From Streptomyces sp. LUP30 (GTDB lineage: Bacteria; Actinomycetota; Actinomycetes; Streptomycetales; Streptomycetaceae): a stretch of DNA of 64,000 nucleotides. Positions 37,799-46,854 of this stretch are shown in pieces. The stretch lies in the NCBI RefSeq assembly GCF_001746365.1, contig NZ_MJAJ01000051.1:1-64000 (forward strand), written 5' to 3'. Under the pieces are notes generated by a model. It saw nothing but the letters and a program-made list of their open reading frames with translations. It searched no databases and was not told the origin of the DNA. The number at the start of each line of letters is the position of its first letter. The first letter of the stretch is position 1. The position numbers and the translations under genes are program-made.

Positions 37799-38971
37799 TC
37801 AGCTGATGCGGCGCCGGGCGGCCGCCCGCAGCGCGTCCCGCAGCGTCCGGGGGGTCCACTGCTCGTGCAGCGCGCGGCGTACGAGGTCGGCCTGCGAGGG
37901 CGGCGCGAGACCGTCGACGGGCGGGTCGGAGTCGAGGTTGGTGGGAAAGGGGTAGCCCTCGGCGCTCGCGGCGACGACCCGCTCCAGCCAGTCCTCGTCC
38001 ACGCCCTGCGCCCGGCGTCGCAGCAGCACCGGGAAGACCGCGCCCGCCACCGCCTCCCGGTCCACCGTCTCCATCGCCCGTCCGAAAGCCGAGGACACCT
38101 GGAGCAGGTTGGCCGTGCGGCGCACCTCGGCGGTGCGGTTGTGGCCCGCGGCGTGCAGCACGGCCGGATTGAAGAAGACCGCGTCGCCCTTGGCCAGCGG
38201 GAGCTGCACGTGGTGCTCGTCGAAGTACGCCTGGAACTCCGGCAGGCGCCAGGCCAGATAGCCCGGCTCGTACGTCTGCGAGTACGGCAGGTACAGCGTG
38301 GGGCCGGTCTCCACCGGCATGTCGCAGTGCGCGACCGCGCCCTGCAGCGTCAGCACGGGGGAGAGCCGGTGGACGTGCGCCGGGTAGGCGGCGGCGGTCC
38401 GCGCGGAGAGGAACCCCAGGTGGTAGTCGCGGTGCGGGCGCTGGGCGGCGCCGCCCGGGTTGACAACGTTGACCTGCGCGGTCACCTGGTAGCCGGGCCC
38501 CAGCCAGGCCCGCGACGCCAGGGCGAGGACGTCGTTGGCGTAGTAGTCCGCGAAGGTCTCCGGGTCGTACAGGGCGGTCTTCTCCAGGGCGTTCCAGACG
38601 CGGTCGTTGGCGCCGGGCGCGGCGAAGTGGTCGCCTGCGGCGGCGCCCGAGGCGCGCTGCTCGGAGATCAGCGCCTCGAAGACGGCGGTGGCGCGGTCGA
38701 CGACCGCCGGATCGGGGAATGCGCCCCGGAAGACCACGACGCCGGGGCCGTCGGCGAAGGCGCGCACCAGCTCGGCCCGCACCGCCCGGCCTGCTCCGGC
38801 CCCCGTGGCGCGCAGCCGCTCGCTGTCATAGACGAGGACGCCGCCCTCGACCGACGCGGCGTGCGGATAGTCGGCGAGTTCGGTGCTGCGCTCCACGAGG
38901 GCGCGCAGGTCGTCGATGTCACAGGTCTGCTCGGTCGGCCAGGCACGGTCTCGGGTGGAGGTGAAGGACAT
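37799..38971 (-). CDS. Phytanoyl-CoA dioxygenase family protein
   Basis: A 390-residue Fe(II)/2-oxoglutarate dioxygenase-like protein. The iron motif HxD is in QRPHRDYHLGF and the distal His in FFNPAVLHAAGHNRTAEVRR, with Arg for 2-oxoglutarate. The N-terminal ~90 residues are less conserved. It could hydroxylate a sugar acid, cyclitol or amino compound from the pathway. A GAAGGGA site precedes the ATG, and the gene diverges from a LacI regulator, its likely controller. Confidence 0.87.
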   Translation of the reverse strand: MSFTSTRDRAWPTEQTCDIDDLRALVERSTELADYPHAASVEGGVLVYDSERLRATGAGAGRAVRAELVRAFADGPGVVVFRGAFPDPAVVDRATAVFEALISEQRASGAAAGDHFAAPGANDRVWNALEKTALYDPETFADYYANDVLALASRAWLGPGYQVTAQVNVVNPGGAAQRPHRDYHLGFLSARTAAAYPAHVHRLSPVLTLQGAVAHCDMPVETGPTLYLPYSQTYEPGYLAWRLPEFQAYFDEHHVQLPLAKGDAVFFNPAVLHAAGHNRTAEVRRTANLLQVSSAFGRAMETVDREAVAGAVFPVLLRRRAQGVDEDWLERVVAASAEGYPFPTNLDSDPPVDGLAPPSQADLVRRALHEQWTPRTLRDALRAAARRRIS

Positions 38972-39100
38972 CGTCGTCCCTTCGGTGACAGCGGCGGCTC
39001 GGTGCTGCCATTCTTGTCAGTACAAACCCGTCGAACAACCAGCAGGCAGCCGTCAAAAACCCCTCAAGCCGTCCCTCGATCCCACCCTTCAGGAGCCTCC

Positions 39101-40135
39101 GTGGGCCACCCTTTCCCGCTGCGTGAGATCGCACGTCAGGCCGGTCTCAGCGAGGCCACCGTGGACCGGGTGCTCAACGGCAGGGGAGGGGTGCGGGACT
39201 CCACCGCGCAGGAGGTGCGGCGGGCCATCGCCGATCTGGACCGGCAGCGCACGCAGGTCAGGCTGGTCGGCCGCACCTTCATGATCGACATCGTGATGCA
39301 GGCGCCGGAACGGTTCACCACGGCCGTCCGGTCCGCCCTGGAGGCGGAGCTGCCGTCCCTGCATCCGGCCGTGCTGCGCTCCCGCTTCCTCTTCCGCGAG
39401 ACCGGTCCGGTCCAGGAGCTGGTCGCGACCCTGGACCGGACCGCCCGGCGCGGCTCGCAGGGCGTGATCCTCAAGGCGCCGGACGTCCCGGAGGTCACCG
39501 CCGCCGTGGGCCGGCTGGTGGCCGCCGGCATCCCGGTCGTCACCCTGGTCACGGACCTGCCCGCGAGCGCCCGGCTCGCCTACGTCGGCATCGACGACCG
39601 GGCCGCCGGGGCCACCGCCGCCTACCTCATGGGCCAGTGGCTCGGCGACCGCCCCGGGAACGTGCTCACCAGCCTGAGCAGCGGCTTCTTCCGCAACGAG
39701 GAGGAGCGTGAGATGGGCTTCCGCAGCCTCATGCGCGCCCGCCATCCGGAGCGCGCGCTCGTCGAGATCGCCGAGGGGCAGGGGCTGGACGCCACCCAGT
39801 ACGACCTCGTCCGGGCCGCGCTGGAACGCGATCCGGAGATCCGCGCCGTGTACTCCATGGGCGGCGGCAACATCGCCACCCTGCGCGCCTTCGCCGACCT
39901 CGGCCGCGACTGCGACGTGTTCGTGGCCCACGACCTCGACCACGACAACACCGGGCTGCTGCGCGAGCACCGGCTGTCCGCCGTCCTCCACCACGACCTG
40001 CGGCACGACGTGCGCGAGGCCTGCCACACCGTGATGCGCGCGCACGGCGCGCTGCCCCCGGCCGGGCCCCGGCCGCCGTCGGCGATCCAGGTGGTCACCC
40101 CGTACAACATGCCGCCCCAGGGGGCGGCCGGCTGA
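39101..40135 (+). CDS. LacI family transcriptional regulator
   Basis: A 344-residue LacI-type regulator. The HTH is LREIARQAGLSEATVDRVLN (residues ~7-26) and the effector domain is ribose-binding-protein-like (GDRPGNVLTSLSSGFFRNEE). The GTG at 39101 is chosen because AGGAG ends 5 bases upstream. It diverges from the dioxygenase gene across 129 bases; TTGTCAGTACAA (39014-39025) in that gap is a weak operator candidate. Confidence 0.9.
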   Translation: MGHPFPLREIARQAGLSEATVDRVLNGRGGVRDSTAQEVRRAIADLDRQRTQVRLVGRTFMIDIVMQAPERFTTAVRSALEAELPSLHPAVLRSRFLFRETGPVQELVATLDRTARRGSQGVILKAPDVPEVTAAVGRLVAAGIPVVTLVTDLPASARLAYVGIDDRAAGATAAYLMGQWLGDRPGNVLTSLSSGFFRNEEEREMGFRSLMRARHPERALVEIAEGQGLDATQYDLVRAALERDPEIRAVYSMGGGNIATLRAFADLGRDCDVFVAHDLDHDNTGLLREHRLSAVLHHDLRHDVREACHTVMRAHGALPPAGPRPPSAIQVVTPYNMPPQGAAG

Positions 40136-40153
40136 CGCGGCCGCCCCCTGGGG
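40115..40153. terminator. Strong terminator across the lacI stop codon
   Basis: A perfect 16-bp GC stem (40115-40130 with 40138-40153) and a 7-base loop that contains the lacI TGA stop (40133-40135). Confidence 0.85.
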
Positions 40154-40233
40154 GCGTGTGCTCTCGGTGCGACGCCCGGTCCCCGGGCCGTGTGGACCGC
40201 CCGACCGCCTCACCCGGGCAGTGCGGGGCCGTC

Positions 40234-40902
40234 TCAGCGGTGCAGAGCGGGTGACGCGCCCGCCGGGACGACCCGGCCCGCGCTGCGGTACACCGTGATG
40301 CCCAGGGCCAGCAGCCAGTAGCTGAGGACGGCCCCCATCAGCGCCGTCGTGCCCCAGCCGTTCGCCGCGTAGAAGAACGCGGGGTCGTTGCCGAAGAACA
40401 GCGACGGTACGAACAGGAGGCCGGCGCCCGCCAGGACGTAGGCGGAACGGCCGGTCCAGCGGGGCAGCACGCCGCTGCGCGTGACCGCGTGACCGAACGC
40501 CGCCAGGAACAGAGCCAGCATCAGGCGCGAGATCGACCCGTACAGGATGTAGGTGCCGCTGACGTCGATCGTCGGGTCGATCGGGTGGTCCACGGCGATG
40601 ACCGCGCCGGCCTCCAGGCCCATCGAGACCAGGGTGACGGTGGCGTAGACGAGCCCGGTGGAGAAGGCGATCGAGCCGAGCCAGCCGTGTTCGGGGGCGA
40701 CCCGGGCGACGAGTTCGCGGAACGCGGTGAAGAACACGACCAGGGACGCCAGCGCGACGATCCCGAGCAGCAGCCGGGACAGGACGTTCGCGTCCGGCGG
40801 CGGGCCGGAGTAGACGAAGTACAGCGGCACCTCGACGATGAGGGCGATCGCGGCGACGAGGGCCGCGAGGCCGGTCGTACGGCGGGCGAGGGCTTCGGAC
40901 AT
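40234..40902 (-). CDS. DUF4386 membrane protein
   Basis: A 222-residue membrane protein with about six hydrophobic helices and DUF4386 character (YFVYSGPPPDANVLSRLLLG, FFGNDPAFFYAANGWGTTAL). No function is known. The ATG at 40902 is the natural start of the first helix region. It is followed on the minus strand by a gap and the terminator above, and sits 137 bases downstream of the second Gfo/Idh gene. Confidence 0.8.
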   Translation of the reverse strand: MSEALARRTTGLAALVAAIALIVEVPLYFVYSGPPPDANVLSRLLLGIVALASLVVFFTAFRELVARVAPEHGWLGSIAFSTGLVYATVTLVSMGLEAGAVIAVDHPIDPTIDVSGTYILYGSISRLMLALFLAAFGHAVTRSGVLPRWTGRSAYVLAGAGLLFVPSLFFGNDPAFFYAANGWGTTALMGAVLSYWLLALGITVYRSAGRVVPAGASPALHR

Positions 40903-41039
40903 GGGGTTCCCCCGAGTTCTCGGTGTGGCGGTTTCGGCGCCGGCGTCCGTGCGCTCGCCGGCCCCTGAAGCGTGCCGTCCCACGGGGCCCGCCGTCCCTG
41001 GGCCTGGGGACCGAACCCGCGGTGGTGCTATCGCCACCC

Positions 41040-42197
41040 CTAGGGGTGCACATCCGTCCAGACGCCGGTGTGCGCGGACCGTGTCATCGCGTCCAGCACA
41101 CTTGCGCTGCGCACCGCGTCGGCGAGTGTGGCCCCGTGCGGGGCGCCCTCGGCGACCGAGCGCAGAAAGCGGTACGCCTCGACGACCTTGAGGTCGTCGT
41201 ACCCCATGGCGTTCGCGGCGCCCGGCTGGAAGGCCCCGAACTCGCCGTCGCCCGGACCGACGTACACCGTGCTGACGGGCTGGTCCTGATAGGCCGTGCC
41301 ACGGCTGACACCGAGTTCGTTCATCCGCCTGAAGTCCCAGAACACCGCGCCCTTCGCGCCGTGTACCTCGAAGCCGTAGTTGTTCTGCTCGCCGACGGAG
41401 ACCCGGCACGCCTCCAGCACCCCCCGGGCGCCGGACGCGAAGCGCAGGAGGCAGCTGACGTAGTCCTCGTTCTCGACCGGGCCGAGCGTGCCGCCGGCGG
41501 CACGGGCGTGGCCCGCCGTCGCGCCCGTGGGGCGGGCCCGCTCGGGCACGAAGACCGCCGTGTCGGCCGTCAGCGCGGTGATCTCGCCGAGCAGGAAGCG
41601 GGCCAGGTCGGCGCCGTGCGACGCCAGGTCGCCCAGTACGCCGCTGCCGCCGCGCTCCCGCTCGTAGCGCCACGTCAGAGCGCCGTCCGGATGGGCCGCG
41701 TAGTCGCTGAAGAGCCGGATGCGGACATGGGTGATCGCGCCGAGTTCACCGGACGCGATCAGGTCGCGGGCCGCCTCGACGGCCGGGGCGTTGCGGTAGT
41801 TGAAGCCGACCGTGCCCTGCACGCCCGCCGCGGCCACCGCGTCGGCCACCGCGCGGGCGTCCTCGACCGTGAGACCCACGGGCTTCTCGATCCAGATGTG
41901 CTTGCCGGCCTCGGCCATCGCGACGCCGATCTCGCGGTGCAGGAAGTTCGGCGCGGTGATGCTGACGGCTCCCACGCGCGGGTCGGCGGCCACCTCCCGC
42001 CAGTTCCGGGTGGTGGCGGTGAAGCCGAACCGGTCGGCGGCCTCCTCGGCCCGGCCGGGGACCTCCTCGGCGACCACCACCAGCTCCGGCCGCAGGGCGA
42101 GCTGCGGATAGTGGTGCCGGACACGGGCGTAGGCCTGGGTGTGCACCCGGCCCATCCAGCCGAACCCGACGACGGCGACACCGAGCGCGTCCACCAT
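41040..42197 (-). CDS. Gfo/Idh/MocA dehydrogenase
   Basis: A 385-residue oxidoreductase. The NAD(P) fold starts GVAVVGFGWMGRVHTQAYAR, with WIEKPVGLT and the active-site Lys. The C-terminal domain includes GSGVLGDLASHGADLARFL. It is longer than the other Gfo/Idh here (334 residues) and belongs to a different subgroup. GAGAGGAG precedes the ATG. It diverges from the LacI gene at 42337, so it is probably controlled by that regulator. Confidence 0.9.
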   Translation of the reverse strand: MVDALGVAVVGFGWMGRVHTQAYARVRHHYPQLALRPELVVVAEEVPGRAEEAADRFGFTATTRNWREVAADPRVGAVSITAPNFLHREIGVAMAEAGKHIWIEKPVGLTVEDARAVADAVAAAGVQGTVGFNYRNAPAVEAARDLIASGELGAITHVRIRLFSDYAAHPDGALTWRYERERGGSGVLGDLASHGADLARFLLGEITALTADTAVFVPERARPTGATAGHARAAGGTLGPVENEDYVSCLLRFASGARGVLEACRVSVGEQNNYGFEVHGAKGAVFWDFRRMNELGVSRGTAYQDQPVSTVYVGPGDGEFGAFQPGAANAMGYDDLKVVEAYRFLRSVAEGAPHGATLADAVRSASVLDAMTRSAHTGVWTDVHP

Positions 42198-42300
42198 GAC
42201 GGCTCCTCTCAGCCCTGAGCGGCCCCATTAGACCGGTCCATGTCCTGTCCAGGCCACCCTGAGGGCGCTCTGAACAGGGTGTCAAGGTCCATACGCCCGT

Positions 42301-42315
42301 TTGACAACCGGTCAA
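42301..42315. promoter_or_regulatory. Candidate LacI operator
   Basis: TTGAC-N5-GTCAA (TTGACAACCGGTCAA) lies between the divergent Gfo/Idh and lacI genes. Its left half doubles as a TTGACA -35. A related GACCGGTC palindrome lies about 70 bases toward the dehydrogenase. Confidence 0.55.
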
Positions 42316-42336
42316 CGACATGGAACGGTCCAAGTC

Positions 42337-43383
42337 ATGAGACCACCGACCATCCGTGACGTCGCCGACCGCGCGGGCGTGTCCAAATCGCTGGTCTCCC
42401 TCGTGCTGCGCGGTTCCGGGCAGGTGCGCGCGGAGAAGCGGGAGGCCGTGCTGCGCGCCGTGCGCGAACTCGGCTACCGGCCCAACGCGGCGGCGCGCAG
42501 CCTCAGCGAGGCACGTGCCCTCCCCTCAGCCCGGCCGCGCTCCGGCGGGGGGACCCCCCTGGTCGGCGTTCTGCTGCACGACCTGCGCAACCCCTGGTAC
42601 GTCGACCTCGTGGACGGCCTCAACTCCCTGCTGCACGCGAGCGGTCTGCACATGCTGCTCGCCGACGCCCGCCTGAACCGCCGCGTCGGCCAGGACCCGG
42701 CCGACTCCTTCCTGGACCTGGGGGCGGACGGGCTGGTCGTCGTCGGCACCCTGCCCGACCCGGCGGCGCTGGACGCGGTCGCCGAGCGGATCCCGGTGGT
42801 CGTCGCGGGCGCCCGGGAGCCCGTCCCGCCGGGCGTGGACGTGGTCGCGGGCGACGACGAACAGGGCGCGCGCCTGGCCACCGAGCACCTTCTCGCCCTC
42901 GGCCACCGCCGCATCGCGCACATCGCGGGCTACGGCGCGGTCGGGGAGCTGCGCCGGCGCAGCTTCGAAGCCGTGATGCGTGCCCACGGGACGCGGGGGG
43001 CCGTGGTCGAACCCAGTGACATGACCGAGGAGGGCGGACACCGTGCCGCCGTACGGCTGCTGGCCCGCCCGGACCGGCCCACCGCCGTGTTCGGCGTCAA
43101 CGACATCGCCTGTGTGGGCGCGCTGTCGGCGGCCGAGGAACTGGGCCTGCGCGTCCCCGGCGACCTCTCCGTGGTGGGCTACGACAACACCAGCACGTCG
43201 CGACTGCGCCATCTGTGGCTGACCACCGTGGACAACGCCGGCCACGAGGTCGGACGCCGGGCGGCCCGCTGCCTCCTGGACCGGATCGAGGGGCGCGGGG
43301 GTGCGGGGCGGGTACAGCTGGCCGCGCCGCTGCTGGAGATCCGGGGGACGACGGCTCCGGCGGCCGCCCCGCTCACCGATTGA
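42337..43383 (+). CDS. LacI family transcriptional regulator
   Basis: A 348-residue LacI repressor. The HTH is IRDVADRAGVSKSLVSLVLR and the hinge RPNAAARSLSEARAL; a low-complexity insert then leads into the effector domain (GVLLHDLRNPWYVDLVDGLN). The ATG at 42337 fits the family start (MRPPTIRDVADRAGV). Its last 11 bases overlap the convergent cupin gene. Confidence 0.91.
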   Translation: MRPPTIRDVADRAGVSKSLVSLVLRGSGQVRAEKREAVLRAVRELGYRPNAAARSLSEARALPSARPRSGGGTPLVGVLLHDLRNPWYVDLVDGLNSLLHASGLHMLLADARLNRRVGQDPADSFLDLGADGLVVVGTLPDPAALDAVAERIPVVVAGAREPVPPGVDVVAGDDEQGARLATEHLLALGHRRIAHIAGYGAVGELRRRSFEAVMRAHGTRGAVVEPSDMTEEGGHRAAVRLLARPDRPTAVFGVNDIACVGALSAAEELGLRVPGDLSVVGYDNTSTSRLRHLWLTTVDNAGHEVGRRAARCLLDRIEGRGGAGRVQLAAPLLEIRGTTAPAAAPLTD

Positions 43384-43717
43384 TCGCGTAGGCCTTCCGC
43401 AGCGTCTCGTGGACCGTCCACGTCGTGCGGTCGCCCTCGCGCAGCACGGCCATGTCGCCGGGGCCCACCGTCAGGACGGGGCCGCCCTCGACCTCGATCG
43501 TCGCCGAGCCGCTGATCACGACGAACAGCTCGTCCGCCTCGGTGTCGGTGACCACGCCCGGCGTGATCTGCCAGATCCCCCGGATCTGCCGGCCGTCGGC
43601 GGACTCCCAGACCACCCTGCCGCTGGCCTCGGGGGCGCCGGAGACGATCTGGGCCGGGTCGAGCGGGTCGGGTTCGAGGTCGGCGTCGGGGATGTGCAGA
43701 GCGAAGCTGTGGGTCAT
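43373..43717 (-). CDS. Cupin domain protein
   Basis: A 114-residue single-domain cupin of the EutQ/DUF861 type. Strands VVWESADGRQIRGIWQITPG and DELFVVISGSATIEVEGG form the barrel; the usual metal histidines are mostly replaced, so it may bind a ligand without iron. It is convergent with lacI, overlapping by 11 bases. Confidence 0.82.
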   Translation of the reverse strand: MTHSFALHIPDADLEPDPLDPAQIVSGAPEASGRVVWESADGRQIRGIWQITPGVVTDTEADELFVVISGSATIEVEGGPVLTVGPGDMAVLREGDRTTWTVHETLRKAYAINR

Positions 43718-43879
43718 GCGGCGACCCTAGCGGCGCGGTCCTGCCGTGCGGGGTGGACAGGGTGTGTGCCGCGGGCGGGGGAAGGGCGGCAGTCCGTCGG
43801 GGCGGAGGAGCGGAAGGGCAAGGGGGCGGCTCGGGCCGCTCCGGGTGCGGCCGGGCGGGCACGGCGGCAGGCTACAAAC

Positions 43880-44668
43880 ATGGGTGAGCGCTGGGAGGTC
43901 CGCCGGGCGGGCGCGGCGGACGCCCCGCACCGGGTGCTGATGATCCCGGGCGGGATGTGCACGACGGAGTTCTACGCCGACGTCATGGCCGAGCCCGCGG
44001 TGGCCGGGCTCGGTATGGTCGCGGTCACCCAGCCGGGGTTCGGCCGTACCGAGGCGCCGGCGGACGTGTCCATGGAGCACTACGCGCGGCTGATGGCTGA
44101 CTTCGCCGCGCAGGCCGGCTGCGACACCGTCGTCGGTCACAGCCTGGGCGCGAACGTGGCGCTCGAGATGGCCGCGCTGGGGGTGTTCACCGGGCCCCTG
44201 GTGCTGCTGTCGCCGACGTTCTCGCGGGGCGACGAGGCGAGGTTCCTGACCGTGCTGAACGCCGTCGGCCGGGTGCCCGTGCTCGGCGGCGCGGCCTGGG
44301 CGGCCATGATCAAGCTTGTGCCGCGGGCGGTGAGACGCGAGCTGCCGCCGCACCGCGCCGAGACCCTGGCGGCGGTCATGGGCGGCAACGACCCGGCGAC
44401 CTGCCGTCGCGTGGTGCGTGCCTACTACGCCTACCTGGACCGGTATCCCTCCCTGGTCTCCAGGCTGTGCGCGGCGGCCGTCCCCACGTGGGCAGTACGC
44501 GGCGACCGCGACGAGATCGGCCTGACGGACGGCGAGCGGCGCGCCCTGGAGGCCTGCCCGCACGTGCGCACGGTCACCGTGCCCGATGCGGGACACCTCC
44601 TCCTGGTCGAGCAGCCTGCCGCAGTCGCCCGGATCGTCGCGGAGGCGGCCGCTGCGGCGGTGCGCTGA
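43880..44668 (+). CDS. Alpha/beta hydrolase
   Basis: A 262-residue alpha/beta hydrolase. The oxyanion loop is IPGGMCTTEF, the nucleophile elbow GHSLGAN, the acid in RGDRDEIGL and the final His in PDAGHLLLVEQ. The ATG at 43880 lacks a ribosome site and follows an A/T-rich stretch, so the true start may be a little downstream. It is convergent with the esterase gene (65-base gap). Confidence 0.85.
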   Translation: MGERWEVRRAGAADAPHRVLMIPGGMCTTEFYADVMAEPAVAGLGMVAVTQPGFGRTEAPADVSMEHYARLMADFAAQAGCDTVVGHSLGANVALEMAALGVFTGPLVLLSPTFSRGDEARFLTVLNAVGRVPVLGGAAWAAMIKLVPRAVRRELPPHRAETLAAVMGGNDPATCRRVVRAYYAYLDRYPSLVSRLCAAAVPTWAVRGDRDEIGLTDGERRALEACPHVRTVTVPDAGHLLLVEQPAAVARIVAEAAAAAVR

Positions 44669-44733
44669 ACGCGGCGTCCGCCGCCGGACGGTGTGCGGCG
44701 GCCGGGCTCGCCTGTCCGAAGCGGTGGTGCCGT

Positions 44734-45687
44734 TCAGGAAGCGGCCGGAGCCTGCGCGCCGGTGGCCCGTGCGATGTGCCGGGCGATCAGCGCGTAGACG
44801 AAGCGCGCCTTCTCGTCGTCCTGGGCGTCGTAGCCGTGGTCGGCCCCGGCGACGTCGTGGTGCTCCACGAGGGCGCCGGCCGCGTCCAGCCGCTCGGCGT
44901 ATCGGACGGCCTCGTTCCTGAGCAGGTCGTACTCGGCCGTGATCACCAGCGCGGGGGCGATGCCCGTCAGGTCGGCGGTGTCCGACGCGCCCGCGGGGGA
45001 GACGAGGCGGTGAGCGCGCTCGCGGGGGTCCGGCACATAGGCGGTGTCGAAGATCTCCCCCATCCAGGGCCGCAGCACGGGCTTGTCGACGGTGGCCTTC
45101 TTGTCCCTGCCGGGGGTCGCGAGGTCCAGCGGGGGATAGTGCAGCACCTGCAGCGCGATCGGGGGCCCGGCCTCTTCATGGGCCTGGCGGGCCACGGCAG
45201 CGGCGAGCCCGCCGCCCGCGCTCTGCCCGCCCACCGTCAGCCGTCCGCCGTCCCACCCGTGCTCGGCGCCGTGTTCGGCGACCCAGCGCACGACGTCGTA
45301 CGCCTGGGTGGGCGGGGCCGGGAACGGGTGCTGCGGTGCCACGACGTACTTGACGTTGACGACGACCACCCCCGCCTCGACCGCGAGGAACCGGCAGAGT
45401 GCGTCGTCCATCGCCGGCATCGACATGACATAGCCGCCGCCGTGGAAGTTGACGTGCACGGGGGGCCGGGTCGCCGTACCGGTGGGCGGCGCGTACACCG
45501 TGACCGGGGCGGGGGCGACGGACGTGGGGATCGTCGACTCGGTGACGACGCGCGGGTATTCGGGGAACCTGGCCCGCCAGGCGGCCGTCGATCCGGGGCC
45601 GCCCGAGCGGCGGCTCGCCAGCCGGGTGAGGCTCTGCATCGTCTTGGCGGCGAGGGCGGCCACCGTCGGTCCGGCCAGGATGGACAT
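44734..45687 (-). CDS. Alpha/beta hydrolase (HSL-type esterase)
   Basis: A 317-residue esterase of the hormone-sensitive-lipase group. The oxyanion motif is NFHGGGYVMSM, the nucleophile GQSAGGG, the acid in EYDLLRNE and the His in AGADHGYDAQ. The ATG at 45687 is preferred over more upstream starts because family members begin about 90 residues before HGGG. It is the last gene on the minus strand after the PKS set, 99 bases beyond the methyltransferase, so membership of that operon is possible. Confidence 0.85.
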   Translation of the reverse strand: MSILAGPTVAALAAKTMQSLTRLASRRSGGPGSTAAWRARFPEYPRVVTESTIPTSVAPAPVTVYAPPTGTATRPPVHVNFHGGGYVMSMPAMDDALCRFLAVEAGVVVVNVKYVVAPQHPFPAPPTQAYDVVRWVAEHGAEHGWDGGRLTVGGQSAGGGLAAAVARQAHEEAGPPIALQVLHYPPLDLATPGRDKKATVDKPVLRPWMGEIFDTAYVPDPRERAHRLVSPAGASDTADLTGIAPALVITAEYDLLRNEAVRYAERLDAAGALVEHHDVAGADHGYDAQDDEKARFVYALIARHIARATGAQAPAAS

Positions 45688-45786
45688 GCGGGTTCCGTTC
45701 GTCGAGCTGTACCGTCGATCGCCAGGATTCCTGTCGATGGGACGGGCGGAACATAGCACGGCGACACCCGCGTGCGCACCGCCCCG

Positions 45787-46854
45787 TCAGTCGCGCCGGG
45801 CCACGATCCGGTACGCGTTCGACACCCTCAGCCGCCGGGACAGCGGCCGCACCGCGAACCGGTCGAGGAGGGTGCCCGCCACCAGCGCCGGGATCCCGGC
45901 GACCAGCAGCGCCGCGCGCAGCGCGCGCCGCGGTCCGCTCGGCGGCCGGGGCAGCCAGGGCGCGTCGTCGCGCGGGGCCGTGTGGTCCAGCGCCAGCCAG
46001 ACGGCGGCCAGCAGGTCCACCGGGTCGTGCGGCTCGGCGTGCTGCTCGGCCACCACCGTGAAGCCCAGCTCTGTCAGCCGTGCGCGCAGATTGGCCACCG
46101 GCACGAAGTGCAGATGCTGCGGCTGCAGCCAGGGCAGCCACCAGCGGCCCAGCAGCCGCGCGTAGCGGCTCTCGGGGTCCGGCACCTCGACGAGGAGATG
46201 CCCGCCGGGTCGTACCGTCTCGCGCGCGGCGCGCAGTTCGCGGTCGGGATCGGTGCTGTGCTCCAGGTAGTGGAACATGCTCACCACGTCGTAGCGGCCG
46301 CCCAGTTCGGGCGCGAGCCCGGGGAAGTCGCCCCGGTAGCCACGCTCCACCCGGCCCTCCCGTTCGGCGAGTTCGACGCCGTCGGTGAAGTCGAGCCCGT
46401 CGAACGAGGTGTGGGGCAGCACCTCGCGCGCGGCCGCGCAGAAGTGGCCGTGGCCCGTGCCCACGTCCAGCCAGGTCTTGGGCGCGGGGTCGTGCGGCAG
46501 CATCGACTCCGCCCGCCCCCGGTACATCTTCGTCCGGCTCCCGAAGGTGTCGCCGAGCTTCTTCTCGCCGAGCCCGTCGTAGAAGTCCCGGTAGTAGAAC
46601 TCCAGGCCCTGTTCGCTCAGCCGGGGGTTCTGGAAGGTGTGCCCGCACCCCTCGCAGCGGTCGAGGACGAACCGGCCCGGCTTGTGCTGGAGCAGGTCGG
46701 TGGTGCGCAGCCGGGTGGTCAGCTCCGGCGAGCCGCACCAGGGGCAACTGGTGCGCCGGGGCTCGAAGAAGCGGTCCGGGCCGGCGGCGATGTCCGCCTG
46801 ATAGACGGGCCGCAGCCCGGCGATCCGTTCGGCGCGCTCGGTCTTCTCGCTCAT
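45787..46854 (-). CDS. Zinc-ribbon SAM-dependent methyltransferase
   Basis: A 355-residue methyltransferase. The N-terminal zinc ribbon has two Cys pairs (SCPWCGS and CEGCGH, ~residues 36-68); the class-I SAM domain follows with motif I LDVGTGHGHF and acidic motif FDGLDFTDG. A short hydrophobic segment near the C-terminus (LLVAGIPALVAGTLL) may touch the membrane. This layout occurs in enzymes that methylate sugars or lipids. Its ATG overlaps the glycosyltransferase stop (ATGA), placing it in the PKS operon. Confidence 0.85.
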   Translation of the reverse strand: MSEKTERAERIAGLRPVYQADIAAGPDRFFEPRRTSCPWCGSPELTTRLRTTDLLQHKPGRFVLDRCEGCGHTFQNPRLSEQGLEFYYRDFYDGLGEKKLGDTFGSRTKMYRGRAESMLPHDPAPKTWLDVGTGHGHFCAAAREVLPHTSFDGLDFTDGVELAEREGRVERGYRGDFPGLAPELGGRYDVVSMFHYLEHSTDPDRELRAARETVRPGGHLLVEVPDPESRYARLLGRWWLPWLQPQHLHFVPVANLRARLTELGFTVVAEQHAEPHDPVDLLAAVWLALDHTAPRDDAPWLPRPPSGPRRALRAALLVAGIPALVAGTLLDRFAVRPLSRRLRVSNAYRIVARRD

